64,000 nt of DNA, taken from NCBI RefSeq assembly GCF_964275005.1, contig NC_092685.1, positions 16,238,203 to 16,302,202 on the forward strand. Reading direction: 5' to 3'. The notes below the pieces were generated by a model. It had not been told where the DNA came from and made no database searches. It saw nothing but the letters and a program-made list of their open reading frames with translations. Positions 1 through 12,600 of this stretch are shown piece by piece. The stretch's first letter is position 1; each line of letters opens with the position of its first letter. This DNA is from Diadema setosum (lineage: Eukaryota > Echinodermata > Echinoidea > Diadematoida > Diadematidae). Both the position numbers and the translations under genes were made by a program.

Positions 1-218
1 AATGTTTTTTTTCACTGCATTTCATTTGAACATTTTGACTTTCATTTTGAGAGATCACATCATCACGGGGAGATTTCTGGGGTAAGGACACCATCAACTC
101 ATTTGATTGCAATGGTGATTCTGACCGATATCACTAGGATTTGGGATTTATTGATAACAGGTAAAATTGACGACAGAGATGACGAGAAACACAGCATGCA
201 AGGTTATATGAGGCTGCA

Positions 219-496
219 CAGGGCTCGACATTATGAGCTGTGGCTCGGTGGTCCGGTGGCCCGGTGGCCCGGTGGCCCGGTGGCCCGGTGGCCTGAGCTA
301 CTAGAAATTGGTGTTGGGCCATCAAGTTTATCTTTCGGTGGCCCGACCGCACAACGAAGATTCAAAATTGATTGTTATGCTTTTGCTTTTATTTCGTGCA
401 ACTATACATATCTTTTTTCGGGCCACCAAAATTTCAGATTAAAGATTTCAGAGGCCCGAATGGACTACCAGACAAAACATTTAGTGCCGAGCCTTG
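219..496. mobile_element. hAT-like MITE (short, degenerate)
   Basis: The left end starts CAGGGCTCGACATTA and the right end is the near-reverse-complement TAGTGCCGAGCCTTG, giving imperfect terminal inverted repeats of about 14 bp. The CA...TG ends and the CAGGGCTCG motif fit hAT-type MITEs. I see no 8-bp target duplication, so the copy is old or its ends are slightly misplaced. It has no coding capacity and contains an 8-bp minisatellite. The right end overlaps the 3' end of the FADD-like reading frame. Confidence 0.5.
253..292. repeat. 8-bp minisatellite (CCGGTGGC)5
   Basis: Five perfect tandem copies of CCGGTGGC lie inside the hAT-like MITE. The longer repeat-encoded frames crossing it are artefacts of the repetition. 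Confidence 0.9.
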
Positions 497-1743
497 CTAT
501 CCATAATGCATATATTGCATCCATGTTTGGTATCGTGTTCTGAGGGTTTTTACCTGAAAACTCTCGCGCCAAATGAGGCAAGTTTGCTTCCTTCAGAGCT
601 CTCACAAGTTTGCTGGCCTGCTCGCTCGCCGCCACATTTTCCTGCCAGGTAGTCAACGTTTTGAACGCCCGTTGTTTCGGATCGAAGTGCTCGTACCTCG
701 CTACTGGAATGCCCAAGAATACCGCGAGGGCTAATTCTTCCTTTCCAGGACGAATCTTTTCGGCGAGCTCATAAAGTTTTATTTCTGAAATTCCCGCATC
801 TCTCTGATTTTTGAAGGTGGGGCCACACGGTTGCTGCGTCGCCGATGCTTTGACGCACAGGTTGTTGTTCTCGCCCAGGAGCTGAGTGTCGGCTGGACCG
901 TCAGCTGAGAGAAAAATGAAATATACTTTAGAATATCTGTTATATAGTGTATACTTATAAATGCGTATCGGTGTCACGGAGATATTAAAATAGAGAAACA
1001 TCATATTCAAGTCACACACAAAAACACATGCCAACTTACACCTTTTTAACAATTTAATCAGATTTCCTTCAAATCATTAAAGGATTATAAACTTTTTTAA
1101 TATATGAATTTAGTTATGTACAAAATGGTACAAGTGTTATCAACATTATTCTTTGATGAAAACAACGCACTTCCATTACAACTTTTTTTTTCCGACATCG
1201 AATAGATGACTGAAATAAGTAAGTTGTCATAAATCATGGGCGTACATACTCAAGCAGGATTCGAACGAGTATGCACGGCCATGACTTCTTTTATCATGGC
1301 TACTAAACACTGATCAATCCGGCGCTTATTTACGTCGATGTAGGGGAATTTGTCAATCAGTCGCAAAGAAAACATCTCGACGGAAAATTTCATGAATCTG
1401 AAGACTACAGAAATTAGTTTGGCATACCGGACTATAACTCACCTAAAGTAATACCAGCGGCAGCCCCGTAGTTCTCATAGCCCGGCAGCATGCGGATGAC
1501 ATCGCCGCGGTCAATAATTTCCAGAAGCTCCACAAACTTCTCAAAGTTATCCGGTCCCAGAATCAGTCTCCTTTCTAGTCGTTCGATGACATTGAATGCT
1601 CTTTTCTTGTCCAGTCCGAATGCGTCCACGTACTTAAACTGGCGACAGATATTGCGAAAGTTCATCAGCCCGTCGGGAGTGGATTCGAGTTGATTCGCGA
1701 CTTGCAGCGTAAGTTTCATGTAGGCCTTCGGCTTATTTGGCAT
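465..1743 (-). CDS. FADD-like adaptor: death effector domain plus death domain, two coding exons
   Basis: Coding exons are 1743-1443 and 904-465; the join ACTTTAG|CTGACGG keeps phase 1, with donor GTGAGT and acceptor TTCTCTCAG. The predicted protein is 246 aa (human FADD is 208). Residues about 8-90 form a death effector-type helical domain ending in an LLEIIDRGD...GYE segment, followed by an Ala/Gly linker (YGAAAG) that recalls FADD. Residues about 142-217 form a death domain, with LYELAEKI at its start, Trp187 and the final helix VRALKEANLPHLAREF. FADD couples death receptors to caspase-8 in the cytosol; that role is inferred from the DED-DD order. The start at 1743 is chosen because an acceptor-like TCTTGAACAG precedes it; an in-frame ATG at 1782 would add 13 residues. 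A donor-like CAG|GTAAAA at 554/553 right after the death domain suggests an alternative continuation off the window. If it is not used, the last residues come from the hAT-like MITE and end at TAG 465-467. Confidence 0.78.
1228..1368. repeat. Foldback/SINE-related repeat, copy 1 (in the FADD-like intron)
   Basis: This is related to the element at 58064-58210: it shares a segment with CATGGGCGTACATACTC, the TTATCATGGCTACTA stretch, and the right arm ending ACGTCGATGTAGGG...TTGTCAATCAG. Here the left arm is degraded. The hairpin loop contains GCAGGATTCGAAC, whose reverse complement resembles a tRNA B box, so the family may descend from a tRNA-derived SINE. Confidence 0.55.
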
Positions 1744-1782
1744 TGTCCTGTTCAAGATATAGGACAAATAAAAAGACGACAT

Positions 1783-3743
1783 CAGTATTGACGATGAGCT
1801 TAAGATTTGAATGGCTTGAATATCTTATGCACTATAGGTACAAACATTGAAAAAGAATCAATCAAAATTCAAACATTCTCAGCTCATGATGTGAGTTTAA
1901 AAGATAATAAGTATCTTTTTTAGAGCAGTATATTTTATAGCTGCAGGAGGGAGCGGGAGATGGAGAGATGGGTATGGGGGGAGTGAGGGATGGAGAGACA
2001 TTGTTATATATGCTTTATATACAACTGCTCTTTGGCCAGGGTATTTTGGCAGGGGAGGTGATTATAATGTACGCACAAACTGGACTGATTCTTCATTGTG
2101 TCACTGTCGGAGTAGCGATGTTGAAACTCATTTGGGAATATCCCCCCCCCCCGTAAAATTCAACCTGTTCAGATTTTCAGGGGAAAACGCAAACGTTTAC
2201 GATGAACTACATACCTTTTACGGTTAATTATTACCTGCACTTGTCTATCTTTTGGTAGAATATACCATGCATTGGTAATAACAGTACTGTGTCAGCAATG
2301 AGCTATCATATGGAAATTTTGTGCGGTCTACTCGAGCTCCCCCCTCCGCTTTCTTCTTTGCTATGACATGAACAATTTCGATTTTACCATCACATGCACC
2401 CCCACTGGCCTATCTCACTAGAGGCGTTGCCGTGACTGCCGCGATTGATCAGTCACGACGACTCGTGCAACGCGAAAAACCAACAAATGGCCTGTGCTCT
2501 CGCATGAAGGCAAGTCCAGGGCGATGTCCAAGACGACTTCAAACAAGGCGACAACTTGTTCGTCCAGAAGTCGCGGGGACTTCTCCGAGACGTCTTCTTA
2601 AGTAAGTATGTTACGGAGACGTTATGTTATAATTACTGTATAAGTTACAGAGACCGGTACGTCGCCATATAGGCCAACAAGGCTGGGGACAAAATTAGTC
2701 TCCGCAATGTGGCCGCAACTGGTGGATACGTCGCGAAGAAGTCACGGAGGTGTCTCCGTGACTATAGCTAGAGACTGGAAAAAGTCTAAAAGGAGAGAAA
2801 AAAAAAAGGAAGAATCGAACCTGTTTGATTCTCCCGCGACTCCCCCAAAAACCTGCTATAGTCTCATAAAGACGTGGAGACGTCTCCGCAACCACCGCCA
2901 TCTAGTCTCTAGACCAATGACAATTGCAAATATTTTTCTGTTGGGCCTAACCCTTGCATGCAAAGACATATTCCGTCATCAAAACGGGGGGGGGGGGGGG
3001 GGGAGGAGGAGGAGGAGGAAGAGACACATCTTATGCAATTTAACGGACAGGACAAGGTTGAAGGACGGCTCACATACAACATCACGTTGCCATTCTGCAC
3101 TGCCTGATTAATCGTAACTTTAAAAACAACAACACATCTTGCTTAGTTTTGATCAGGATTTGCTGAAACATTCACTGTCCTGTTCATCTCATCTTCATTT
3201 TTTTTTTTAAATCATTCATCAATTTATTATAATTTTTTTCTTCAGTTCACAAACTGATTTGCGAACATCCAAAGATTTCTGCCTTCCGCGCTTTTCCCAT
3301 AAAAAGGGTAAGTCAGGACGAGGTTTTGGCACATCCTATACTTTTTTTATACACCCCATATACCCCAGAAAACTTATAGGATCCTGTCAGAGTATATATA
3401 TGGGGAAAACTCCAGAACAGGGCTGTAAATTCCAGTATATACCTTCTTCGTTGGATGATTGGTACACAAGGTTCAGGACATGAGTGCAGTGCAAAGAAAT
3501 AATCACACAGTCATTGTGTGTCCTGTTGGGCTGGGGGTTAGTGCCTACCATTGCATGCACTGTGTTAAAAGAACAGAATGTTGAGTAACTGGTATTATAT
3601 AGAGGAAACCGCTGTTGTCTTACAGGTCCATGGAATAAAGCTCCAGAGGAAAAAAAACGAAAAAAAAAACAACAACAACGCTGGTTCTCTCAACAGAAAA
3701 GAAAGTGAAGCTGTATACAGAGACGACCACAACAGCCTTCTCC
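1783..3743. other. Non-coding stretch upstream of the FADD-like gene
   Basis: I recognise no gene here. Visible structure includes homopolymer C and G runs (about 2141 and 2987), a hairpin at 2741-2762 (9-bp arms GTCACGGAG/CTCCGTGAC), a perfect 12-bp palindrome GGAGACGTCTCC at 2876-2887, and recurring GTCTCCG words between 2560 and 2900. These suggest an old inverted-repeat element that I cannot classify. The 5' exon and promoter of the minus-strand FADD-like gene should lie somewhere here but are not identifiable. Confidence 0.4.
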
Positions 3744-3784
3744 GTTATACCAGGGAGGTGAATGTCTCACCTCCCTGGTTATAC
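3744..3784. mobile_element. Palindromic micro-insertion P1 (27 bp, 7-bp direct repeats)
   Basis: The insert 3751-3777 begins CAGGGAGGTGA and ends with the exact reverse complement TCACCTCCCTG, with a 5-nt loop. It is bracketed by GTTATAC at 3744-3750 and 3778-3784. Removing the insert and one repeat leaves a continuous sequence, as expected for an insertion with target duplication. Confidence 0.6.
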
Positions 3785-3824
3785 ACACTCACAATGCGCT
3801 TGTGCGTTATTCCGCATGACACAT

Positions 3825-3876
3825 CTCACTCCAAGCAGGTACAAGGCTCGCCTGTATAGTACCTCCTTGCTCACTC
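3825..3876. mobile_element. Palindromic micro-insertion P2 (38 bp, 7-bp direct repeats)
   Basis: The insert 3832-3869 begins CAAGCAGGTAC and ends GTACCTCCTTG; the arms are reverse complements with one mismatch. It is bracketed by CTCACTC at 3825-3831 and 3870-3876. Its ends and a GGCTCGCC core match P5 at 17324-17364, so P2 and P5 look like members of one family. Confidence 0.6.
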
Positions 3877-3893
3877 CCCCTCTGCTGTGACCT

Positions 3894-3930
3894 GTAGAGA
3901 CAGGGGTCTTCTGCACCTCCTTGGTAGAGA
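3894..3930. mobile_element. Palindromic micro-insertion P3 (23 bp, imperfect)
   Basis: The insert 3901-3923 begins CAGGGGT and ends ACCTCCTTG. It is bracketed by GTAGAGA at 3894-3900 and 3924-3930 (8 bp if the next C is counted). The arms are only roughly complementary, so this is the weakest member of the set. Confidence 0.45.
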
Positions 3931-3939
3931 CCAGCTTTG

Positions 3940-3978
3940 GTTTGATCATGGACCTATAATGTAGGTCCATGGTTTGAT
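3940..3978. mobile_element. Palindromic micro-insertion P4 (25 bp, 7-bp direct repeats)
   Basis: The insert 3947-3971 has perfect 10-bp arms, CATGGACCTA and TAGGTCCATG, around a TAATG loop. It is bracketed by GTTTGAT at 3940-3946 and 3972-3978. Like the others it starts CA and ends TG. The arm sequence differs from P1, P2 and P5. Confidence 0.55.
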
Positions 3979-6146
3979 ACACCTGTTAGAGGATATGTTT
4001 AAAGGATGTTTCCATTTCTCTAAATCTGATTTATGGTCCAAGATGCTATCGGTGTCTCATGCTTTATTTGCTTAAAGCTTTAGAATTAAACGGTAATTAT
4101 GAGCGACCGCATTTTTAGCATGCATACTTTTTTGTTTTGTTTTTGTTTGTTTTAGCGTTAGAGCAATCCTTTGCGGAACAGTTCATACACATGGTGCACG
4201 GTATTTGTACAGATATCTTCACGGACAGTACAAAGTGCACATAAATTGTATGATGATTGAATGTTTCGTCTCTCATGTGGATAAGGCAACTCGGTCGGAA
4301 AAGTTCGAGATCTTTTTTCTATGTGTTTGTTCGTCGAGGGTGACTAGATTAAGTAATACATAAATCATATTCAATATTGGAGGATAAGGATGTCATGAGT
4401 AGGCGTACAGGTGTGAATCTAATATTATAGACCTATACTGATTTGTTCAAGCCTTAGAGGAGGCTCCAACCATGCCAACCGATAGACCAATAAGACCTAG
4501 GTACATGTGCACCTACAAAAATGTCTTTATCGTCTGCAGAAAAGAGAGGGAGGGATATACGAAATGAGCATGCAGACAGGGCCAAGAGGGAGAAAGGGAG
4601 GGACATATGCGAGAGGGGCGGTATGATGTAGGCCCATCATGCACGCAAGTGAATGATGTTATGAGCCTATTATCCAGGTCATATAATTCACTTATTCCCC
4701 CAAACATAAAACATTATCATGTGCTATTGCGGGGAATCACAGTAATGACAGATCAGTTGGGTGATAGCCAAGGACAAGGTATACTACGGAGCGACGATAA
4801 TGACCTGCCCATCAGAGATTATCTAATGACAAGATAGAGGCCTACGTACATAAAAGTATCTCCAACAAAATGCATATGTCTGAATAGAAGTACATACTCA
4901 CCGTAATAATGATCGAAAATTACCACTTGCTAAAGGTATAATCCGTCACCAATCACAGTCTTTCTATGCAGTATCTTGACAAATAGATGAAAATATGACA
5001 TACGCTGATTGATATACTATATAGCTTCAAAACGAACACAGTGTGTACACCTGCAGTGCAATGCATAAAAGCGTGCGTTGCACCGGACCATCGCCGCAAA
5101 CAGGCAAGATTCAGCAGACCTTCCTAATTATATGCAAACCCTGATCTATTCTACGGAGGTCGGTAACAGCGCTGTCGAGCGTGTCAGCGTGCAGCGCCAT
5201 AGAGATACAAAATTCTAGTACATGTACTGTACCATGCATGGAGGGCGGTCTCAAAGGCATCTATTGACGGGCATGAGCTGCAGGAATTCCCCGTTTTTCC
5301 CTTCGCCTGTATATATACTAGAATTATCTTTTTATGTATTTTCATTTTAATTTCACTTTTCATCTTGGAGAAATGCTAAAATGTATAGTTTAGATCCTAT
5401 ATCATCCGTCATTTTCGAGTAATAAAAGTCATTATCGATGTTACGTTTTATAATGCATAATTATATATCATAATAAGCCTTCGAAGGATTTTGAAAGGAT
5501 AGATAAATGAATAGATAATTAGCGAAATGGGTTGATAAAGAGAAAACAGTATATTGAAAGATAAATGAGAAGACTAAATGAGAACTTATGAGAAAGTGAG
5601 AATTGGTGATACAACAGTCTAAAAAAACTTTAGATTTATACGTAACATAAATCGGACACTAACATGAAAAGAAAATGACAAGGCAAATAATGTTACGAAA
5701 AAAGGGAGCATCAAACGAGCACTTTGAGAGGAGAAAAAAAAAACACAATTCTATGGAATTATAGTATTGTTTGGATCAAAGAAATTAATATCATACATTT
5801 GCGTTTATTCACACACACCCAAATCAGAATGAATGAATAATTCACATATGAATTATCATACGGATAGAATATCATGTATTGATTAACATGACAAAGTACT
5901 GAATTTCTATGCTTCTGCACGGTGCAGAATTTTTTAATTTTACAGTGAAACAACAACTTTTATGAATACCATATTATATGCGAACTTCTAAAACACACAC
6001 ACACACACACACATACACACACACATACAAATCTATTAAAAACACACGTGTGATTCGGTAAATTGTTCATTGTTTTCCTCTTCAGTCCACGAACAGCGCT
6101 AGGCGATAAAGGTGCCCTTTTAAAAAAAAAAAAAAATGGCGGACAA

Positions 6147-6190
6147 AGCCCTATGTCCGCACAGTGTGAGCCCTATGTCCGCACAGTGTG
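6147..6190. repeat. 22-bp perfect tandem duplication
   Basis: Two exact head-to-tail copies of a unit starting AGCCCTATGTCCGC occupy 6147-6168 and 6169-6190. Confidence 0.9.
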
Positions 6191-8071
6191 TAGCACAGTT
6201 TGTGCATACAATCCGCCGTCTAGCTTTTGCAACCTCTATGGCAGTCGCGTAATTCCCCCACTGAATATTTCATTTCATTTTGTATAGCAGATGCCATGGT
6301 CATGTAAGCAGGTGGCGGAGCGTTGGGTTTCCCCGTTTTCGTTTTGCGCTTGCTTGCTTGGGATTTGGAGAGGCTTGACAAACGGTGAGGAACTGGCCAG
6401 AAGCGATTACCTCACTCGCTGGATGTAGACTTTCTGCGGCAGTTTTCGCAAAGACTCAATTGCACAAGTGGGCCTATCGTGCACTGGCAAAATATGAAAT
6501 GAAGCACGTCACAGCTTGGCGTATACAAGAACAGCATACAATGTTCTGTCAGGAGTGCCATGTTTTCATAATTCGCGTTGTAGAGGCGGAACATGAGATA
6601 TTTGGAAAATAAGTGTAGGAAATTGCAAAGAGGAACTTGGATGAATATCACTATTTCTCATCACGATTCGAATTGCGACGTGATGTTATGATAGTAAAGC
6701 CGCGTAATAATTCATTATATCATAACAGCTTGTAATTTCTTAAGTCGCGATGTCACAACCTAAATATTGAAATCTTAGACTCAGTCAGGGACAGCACAAT
6801 ATCAACAAAATACGTTTTGTATTAATCTGTTTGTTTGTTTGTTTTTTCGGGCAAAGTCAGTTCAATGAAAGTGCATGAACAGAAAGAGCATCAAATGCGG
6901 TATCACTATCGCAGAGCCAATGCTATGAGTGCCAATGCGATTACATCTAAATAAAGAGGATCTATGTCGAGCGAGCAAAAGAAAAAAAACAACACAAATA
7001 TTAGTAGTAATTATATGATAATAGCACTGATGTGCATGATTTCCGAGCCTCAGAATTTATGTTGAAGTTGAACTTCCAAATGTATACTATAGACAAAAGT
7101 ATTGTCAACGCATTCTTTTTGTCATTTATGTGATTGGAGAAGGAAATATTAGTGTTTATGTACTCACAGTAAAGACATCAGAGAGAGATCAGTATTTTGA
7201 AAAATTAAAAGATTAGATATAGCACTTATATCGCAAAAAAAAAAAAAAAAACATTTACACAAGATTATCCTTATTACCACAGCATGTATCCAACCTCGGT
7301 GCATTGCAAACTGACAAAACAACTATAGACAGTCGGGTGCTGATGTATCCCTATATTCACGTTAGCACGTCCTTCTCACCTCCATATTTTATCAGGTATA
7401 CAGAAAGAGTTTGGTGAACATGTCATAGACACTATACTTGCGTTTAGAAAACACGAAGGATGCATGGTTTCATATATCTGCATGCGTTTCATTTTTTGCT
7501 GATTGTAAAATCTCGTTCCACTGCCCGAACAAAGGCATGAATATGCTCTTAGATTAATTCAATATAAATACTTGATGATAACGGGTGAGGTACAATCCAT
7601 ATAAAATGAATATAGGGCAACTATTATAAGTTCGCGAAACTGTAAAATTGAAGAGTTATTATACTTTGGTGAAAGTATACACGGTTGGTGGGCCGGCCGT
7701 GTCGTCACTTTAGCTACCCGAAATTGCTCGAAGAGACAACACTGGCAAATTGTGCAGTGACCTACCAATGATGCTTTCTAGCAAATGTTTTCCACCACGG
7801 TTACTGTATTGTAATGTCAGTAAACAGAAGTAAAATTCTATGTATAATGACCGCACGGGCTTCGAACATAATGCGTATAGTTGCATTGCAGAGATTCTAA
7901 AAGAATGCGCATTCATTACCATGGGTCGTTGATTACATCTGCAGCATGTTATATAATATCCTCGTTGCCGCTATCATATTGATAAAGATGCAAATGCATA
8001 TCCATGCTTCAAAACTGTAACACTGTCCTAAACTATAGTTGAATTGATGACATTTTTGATGTTTCAGAAGT

Positions 8072-8074
<3 letters not shown>

Positions 8075-8115
<41 letters not shown>

Positions 8116-8130
8116 TGTTTGTGTTTGTGT
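8075..8130. repeat. (GT)n microsatellite with GTTT variants
   Basis: A long GT dinucleotide tract passes into GTGTTT repeats at its 3' side. Confidence 0.95.
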
Positions 8131-8372
8131 TTAAATTTATATGAAGACATTGCATTAGCTTAGGTTTAGGTTAAAATCAAAGTATGATATGACCTACCAC
8201 ATACTTATAAGTAGGTATAATCAGAAAGTGAACACTGCATTTTTAGGAAATTAAAATGCCCTATGATATCACAACTTGGTACTAACTTTCCTTGTGTAAA
8301 AAAATAAAACAAAACAAAAATACAACATTCCATCCAAACAGTTTTTGCGATCTATAATGCAAAGCGAAAATA

Positions 8373-9138
8373 TGTAACTCTGCATCACAAAACAACACAA
8401 AAAGTTGCCAGACATGTAGTTAAGAGCATATTGTGATATAGAAGGCCTTAAGCTTTGAAATGACAAATAAGACGAGTACTGTAATTCAATACAAAGAATG
8501 GAGAGAAAGCATCAGGCCCTACGAACTGTAAGTGCGGTTATACTGAGAAAGGGGGTTTTGAAAAGTCGGGTATGTTGAAGTGCTTATAATTTCAACCAGG
8601 GGTGTCCCCTATGTGAACGACACAAAGAGCAGGAAATAAAACTCCCCAGCAAGTCAACATAACCCCTATGACAGGATAATCAAACTAAACAGGAAGTTTG
8701 CACATCCATTTTGTTCATTTATATCTATTAATGACTGAAACGAATTTTCAGTACAATTTTAGCATCATTATAGTTTCGAAATGAAATACTAGTACTCCAG
8801 AGTTGACAGTGAAGAGTCTTATAGTTTCAAAGTGAAATACTAGAGTTGAAAGTGAACTGTCTTTAAAGGGTCTCCAATGCTCATCTGAAGCTGTAAGAAA
8901 GTTATATTGTACGACACTCCGAAAAAAATGTTCAAGAAATAAAGACAATTTTTCTCATTCTTTTTAGTACTAAACTTATTTAAAAAAATATACAGAAGAA
9001 CAATTGTTCTTTCAGAAAATAATTAGTATTTCAAAAGGTAACTAAAAATTGAATAGGTTCACACAGTTTACCTCTTTTGAGTGCTGACGGAAAATCCGGT
9101 AATGCGACTTTTAGTTGATTTGGTGGTGCATGGTAACG
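8373..9138. mobile_element. Degenerate TA-type DNA transposon, relative of 28124-28804
   Basis: This is collinear with the element at 28124-28804. Shared blocks include the left end (TGTAACTCTGCATCACAAAAC), AAAAAGTTGCCAGACATG, CTTTGAAATGA, ACAGGAAGT and the right end GCGACTTTTAGTTG...GGTGCATGGTAAC. It has no transposase and is a non-autonomous, older copy. Confidence 0.6.
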
Positions 9139-9699
9139 TAAAAGAACTCACATAGTATCCACAAGGAGGATTTGTCTTATTACAATAAGTGGTATAAATT
9201 TTCAGTAGACCAAGTGGCAGAAATTGTTGACAACTGAACGCAGAATCTATGGAAATGATCATCTAATTTTCATGAATTATACGTTATATAAGTGTCATAT
9301 TTGTTAACAGAGCACATTTTGAAATACCTGTAATCACAGGATAGAGCACTTCCGTTTTGTATTAGTGCCACAGAAAACAGAAAAGATTTGATTAAAGAGA
9401 CACGCGGTCTCTGTATCTAAATTAACATAACTTATTGAATGAATAAAGAATGATTATTTCTTATTCGCAGTATTGAAAAATACTAACACAAAAGAGATGT
9501 TTTTTCTAACAAAATTGAATACATGTATACCTTCCCAAAATGATAAAGTTAGAAAAAGAAAAAAGCATCTTAATCTATGAAAATAATTTACCTAATTGGC
9601 ATGCAAATACTTTTTGCAGATGGAGAACAAAAACAAAATCTATGCTTTTAAAGCTGATCCGTGCATATCGAATTCTTTTGCCACGTTACAGTGCTGCAC

Positions 9700-12600
9700 T
9701 GGGTATCGAAAGATGACATCAAGAGTACGTGGAAGGTGATAAATGAAGCGCTGAACACTAAAAATAACATCGAACCACCTAGGCATATTATTAATAATGA
9801 TAAGTACATTGAAGATGAAGCTGATGTGGCAGAAGTATTCAATGAATACTTTGTAAGCATAGGACCTAACCTTGCCAGCAGTATTCCGCATTCAAATACT
9901 GATTTTTATTACTTTCTAAAAGACCAGAATCAGCAGTCTCTTTTTTTTGAACCTGTCATTGAAAAAGAAATCAAAAATATCGTGCTAAATTTGAACACTA
10001 AGAAAAGCTCTGGATGTGATGGAATCACCAATTTTCTCCTTAAAAACATCATTAATGAAATAGTTATACCATCAACACACATTTTTAATTTATCGTTATC
10101 TACTGGCACAGTTCCACAAAAAATGAAAATAGCTAAAGTAGTACCAATTTTTAAAAAAGGACAAAAAGAATCTGTGACAAATTATCGCCCTATATCTTTG
10201 TTAACTTCATTTTCAAAACTTCTTGAAAGGTTGGTATACACGCGCACACACAAATTTCTTGAAAAGTGTGAAGTTTTTTGTAACTCCCAGTTTGGTTTTA
10301 GGAAAAACCACAGTACGACCCATGCCTTACTCACTTTTATCCATAAAGTTGCTCATGCTATAGATGATGTCTCCCACACTATTGGAGTTTTTCTTGATTT
10401 TTCGAAGGCCTTCGACACAATTGACCACGATATTTTGATTTACAAGCTACGACATTATGGTATACGTGGGAAGGCTTTGGACTGGTTTCGAGATTATTTA
10501 TCAAACAGAAAACAATTTGTGAGTATAAATGGCCGTGATTCTCAGTTAAAGTTAATTTCATGTGGTGTTCCACAGGGCTCCTTACTAGGCCCACTATTGT
10601 TCATTTTGTACATTAACGATCTTCCCAGTTCCTCGCCAATTCTTTCCTTTATAGGTTTTGCTGACGACTCCAATCTGTTTTTTACACACAGAGATCCTTA
10701 TACTCTTGTGAACACAGTGAATAAAGAACTTAAATCTGTGCAATCTTGGATATACGCCAACAAATTGTCACTTAATATTGATAAAACTCATTGTATGTTT
10801 TTTAGCAATAGTCTTAAAACCCTTCCTTTTCATATTAAGTTTAATGAAACTGAATTAAATCAAGTCAGTAGTATAAAATTTTTAGGGCTTTTTATTGATA
10901 GTGATTTATCTTGAAAATCCCACGTTAGTTATTTAAGTAATATTCTTTCTAAAAATACGGGTGTTCTTAATAAACTTAAGAGTGTTTTTCCAAGTAAAAT
11001 TCTGCTTAATCTTTATTCTACTTTGATTACTCCGTACCTTAATTCACTGGCGTAGCCAGGGGGGGGGGGGGGCGATGGGGGCGGTCGCCCCCCCCCCCCC
11101 AAGATTTGGACCGGGGATTTGGGAGGCGGGAAAAAAAAATGCGTGTATACTGTATGCATGCACATGAAGCGGGTCTCCTTTGCAACCTTTCATCAAATAA
11201 GATGGTTTTTTTTTTTAATATTTCACTCAAAGTGTGCACCAGATCGTTGAATTTCAATTCAAAATATGCAAAATCTCTCGTGCTTGGGAGGGGGTATCCC
11301 CCTCCCAAACCCTCCCCCTCTGTGCCCCTTTCCCTAGCTTGGTACACTTTTTAGATTTACACACACAAACAAAATATGAATAATTCTGAGTGCACAAGAC
11401 TTATCACTTATATTCCGAAAACTCAAGGTTCCCTCATGTATAAGGGGAATTTCCCCTTTTAATCGACCCTTTCCTCCATCAGCCCCCCCCCCCCCATCAG
11501 TTTTTTTTTTTCTTTTTTTTTGTGATTTCCCAAATGTTGATTCCATCAAATATGCGTATAAGAGATTAAAATTATCTCAATTTCAGGCAAAAGCTCCATC
11601 GGAAGGGAAGGGTGGAGATAACACTCGCCCACGCCTTCTCCCTGCTCGCCCGCCCCTCCCCCCCCCCCCTTCCGCCATGCATAGAAGTAGACTGTGGCTA
11701 TACCCAGGTCGCTTTATTTCAATTCTAAAAACGTAAAAGCTCCGCGAGCGGGAGGGGGAATCCCCCTTCCCCTAAGCTCTACCTCACTAGACTTTATACA
11801 TACACACAGATGGTGCACATTCGGAATAAGAGCTAAATTCCGTGATTTTAACACTTCGATGAAAAAGTATTGCACCAAAAATTTGCACCAGATCGCTGAA
11901 TTTCAGGTCTGAAAACACAAAATCACCTTCGTGTGGGAGGGGATATGCCCCTATCTACACCCTCGTGTGCATGCTTTTTCTGTTTGATTGCTGAACTGCA
12001 GACAGCGTTCATGATATTCAGTGTAAGAATTAATACAAGAAGATTATCTAAATGATATACCATTTTATAGGCAAATTGTTCAATAATAATCTACGCTAAA
12101 ATATACTGCAACCTTAAACAAGTGGGACTGTTTCAACTCGTTAAAACACGCAAAAACATGCATCAAATTGCACCATTTGCAACATCAAAATGCAAAAAGT
12201 TCTCACCGTGGGAGGGGGGACAATGATAATAATCTACATCAAAATATACTGCTACCTTAAACAAGTGGGACTGTTTCTCGTCGATAAAACGCGCAATAAC
12301 ATGCATCAAATTGCACCATTTACAACATCAAAATGCAAAAAGTTCTTACCGTTCTCTTACAGTTCTCCCCTCGCTCGCTCCGCTCGCTCGGGTTCAGTCG
12401 CGTTCATGATATTCAGTGAAAAAAATTAACACAAGAAGTGTATTTAAATTGTACCATTTTATAGGCAAATTGTTCAATAATAATCTACATAACTGCTACA
12501 TTAAACAAGTGGGACTGTTTCACGTCGATAAAACGCGCAAAAACATGCATCAAATTGCACCATTTACAACATCAAAATGCAAAAAGTTCTTACCGTGGGA

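Larger units (their letters stand above)
3979..8372. other. Non-coding region without recognisable gene
   Basis: Only short spurious frames occur. The region contains a (CA)n tract at about 5994-6027, a perfect 22-bp tandem duplication at 6147-6190 and a (GT)n tract at about 8075-8130. Nothing else was recognised. Confidence 0.5.

Noticed and set aside
103..543. 146-codon plus-strand frame at the window start
   Set aside because: It runs through the CCGGTGGC minisatellite and antisense to the death-domain exon; no domain similarity.
8585..8603. CAGGGG...CCCCT hairpin as a further micro-insertion
   Set aside because: No flanking direct repeat, and the sister element at 28340 has sequence of similar length here, so nothing was inserted.
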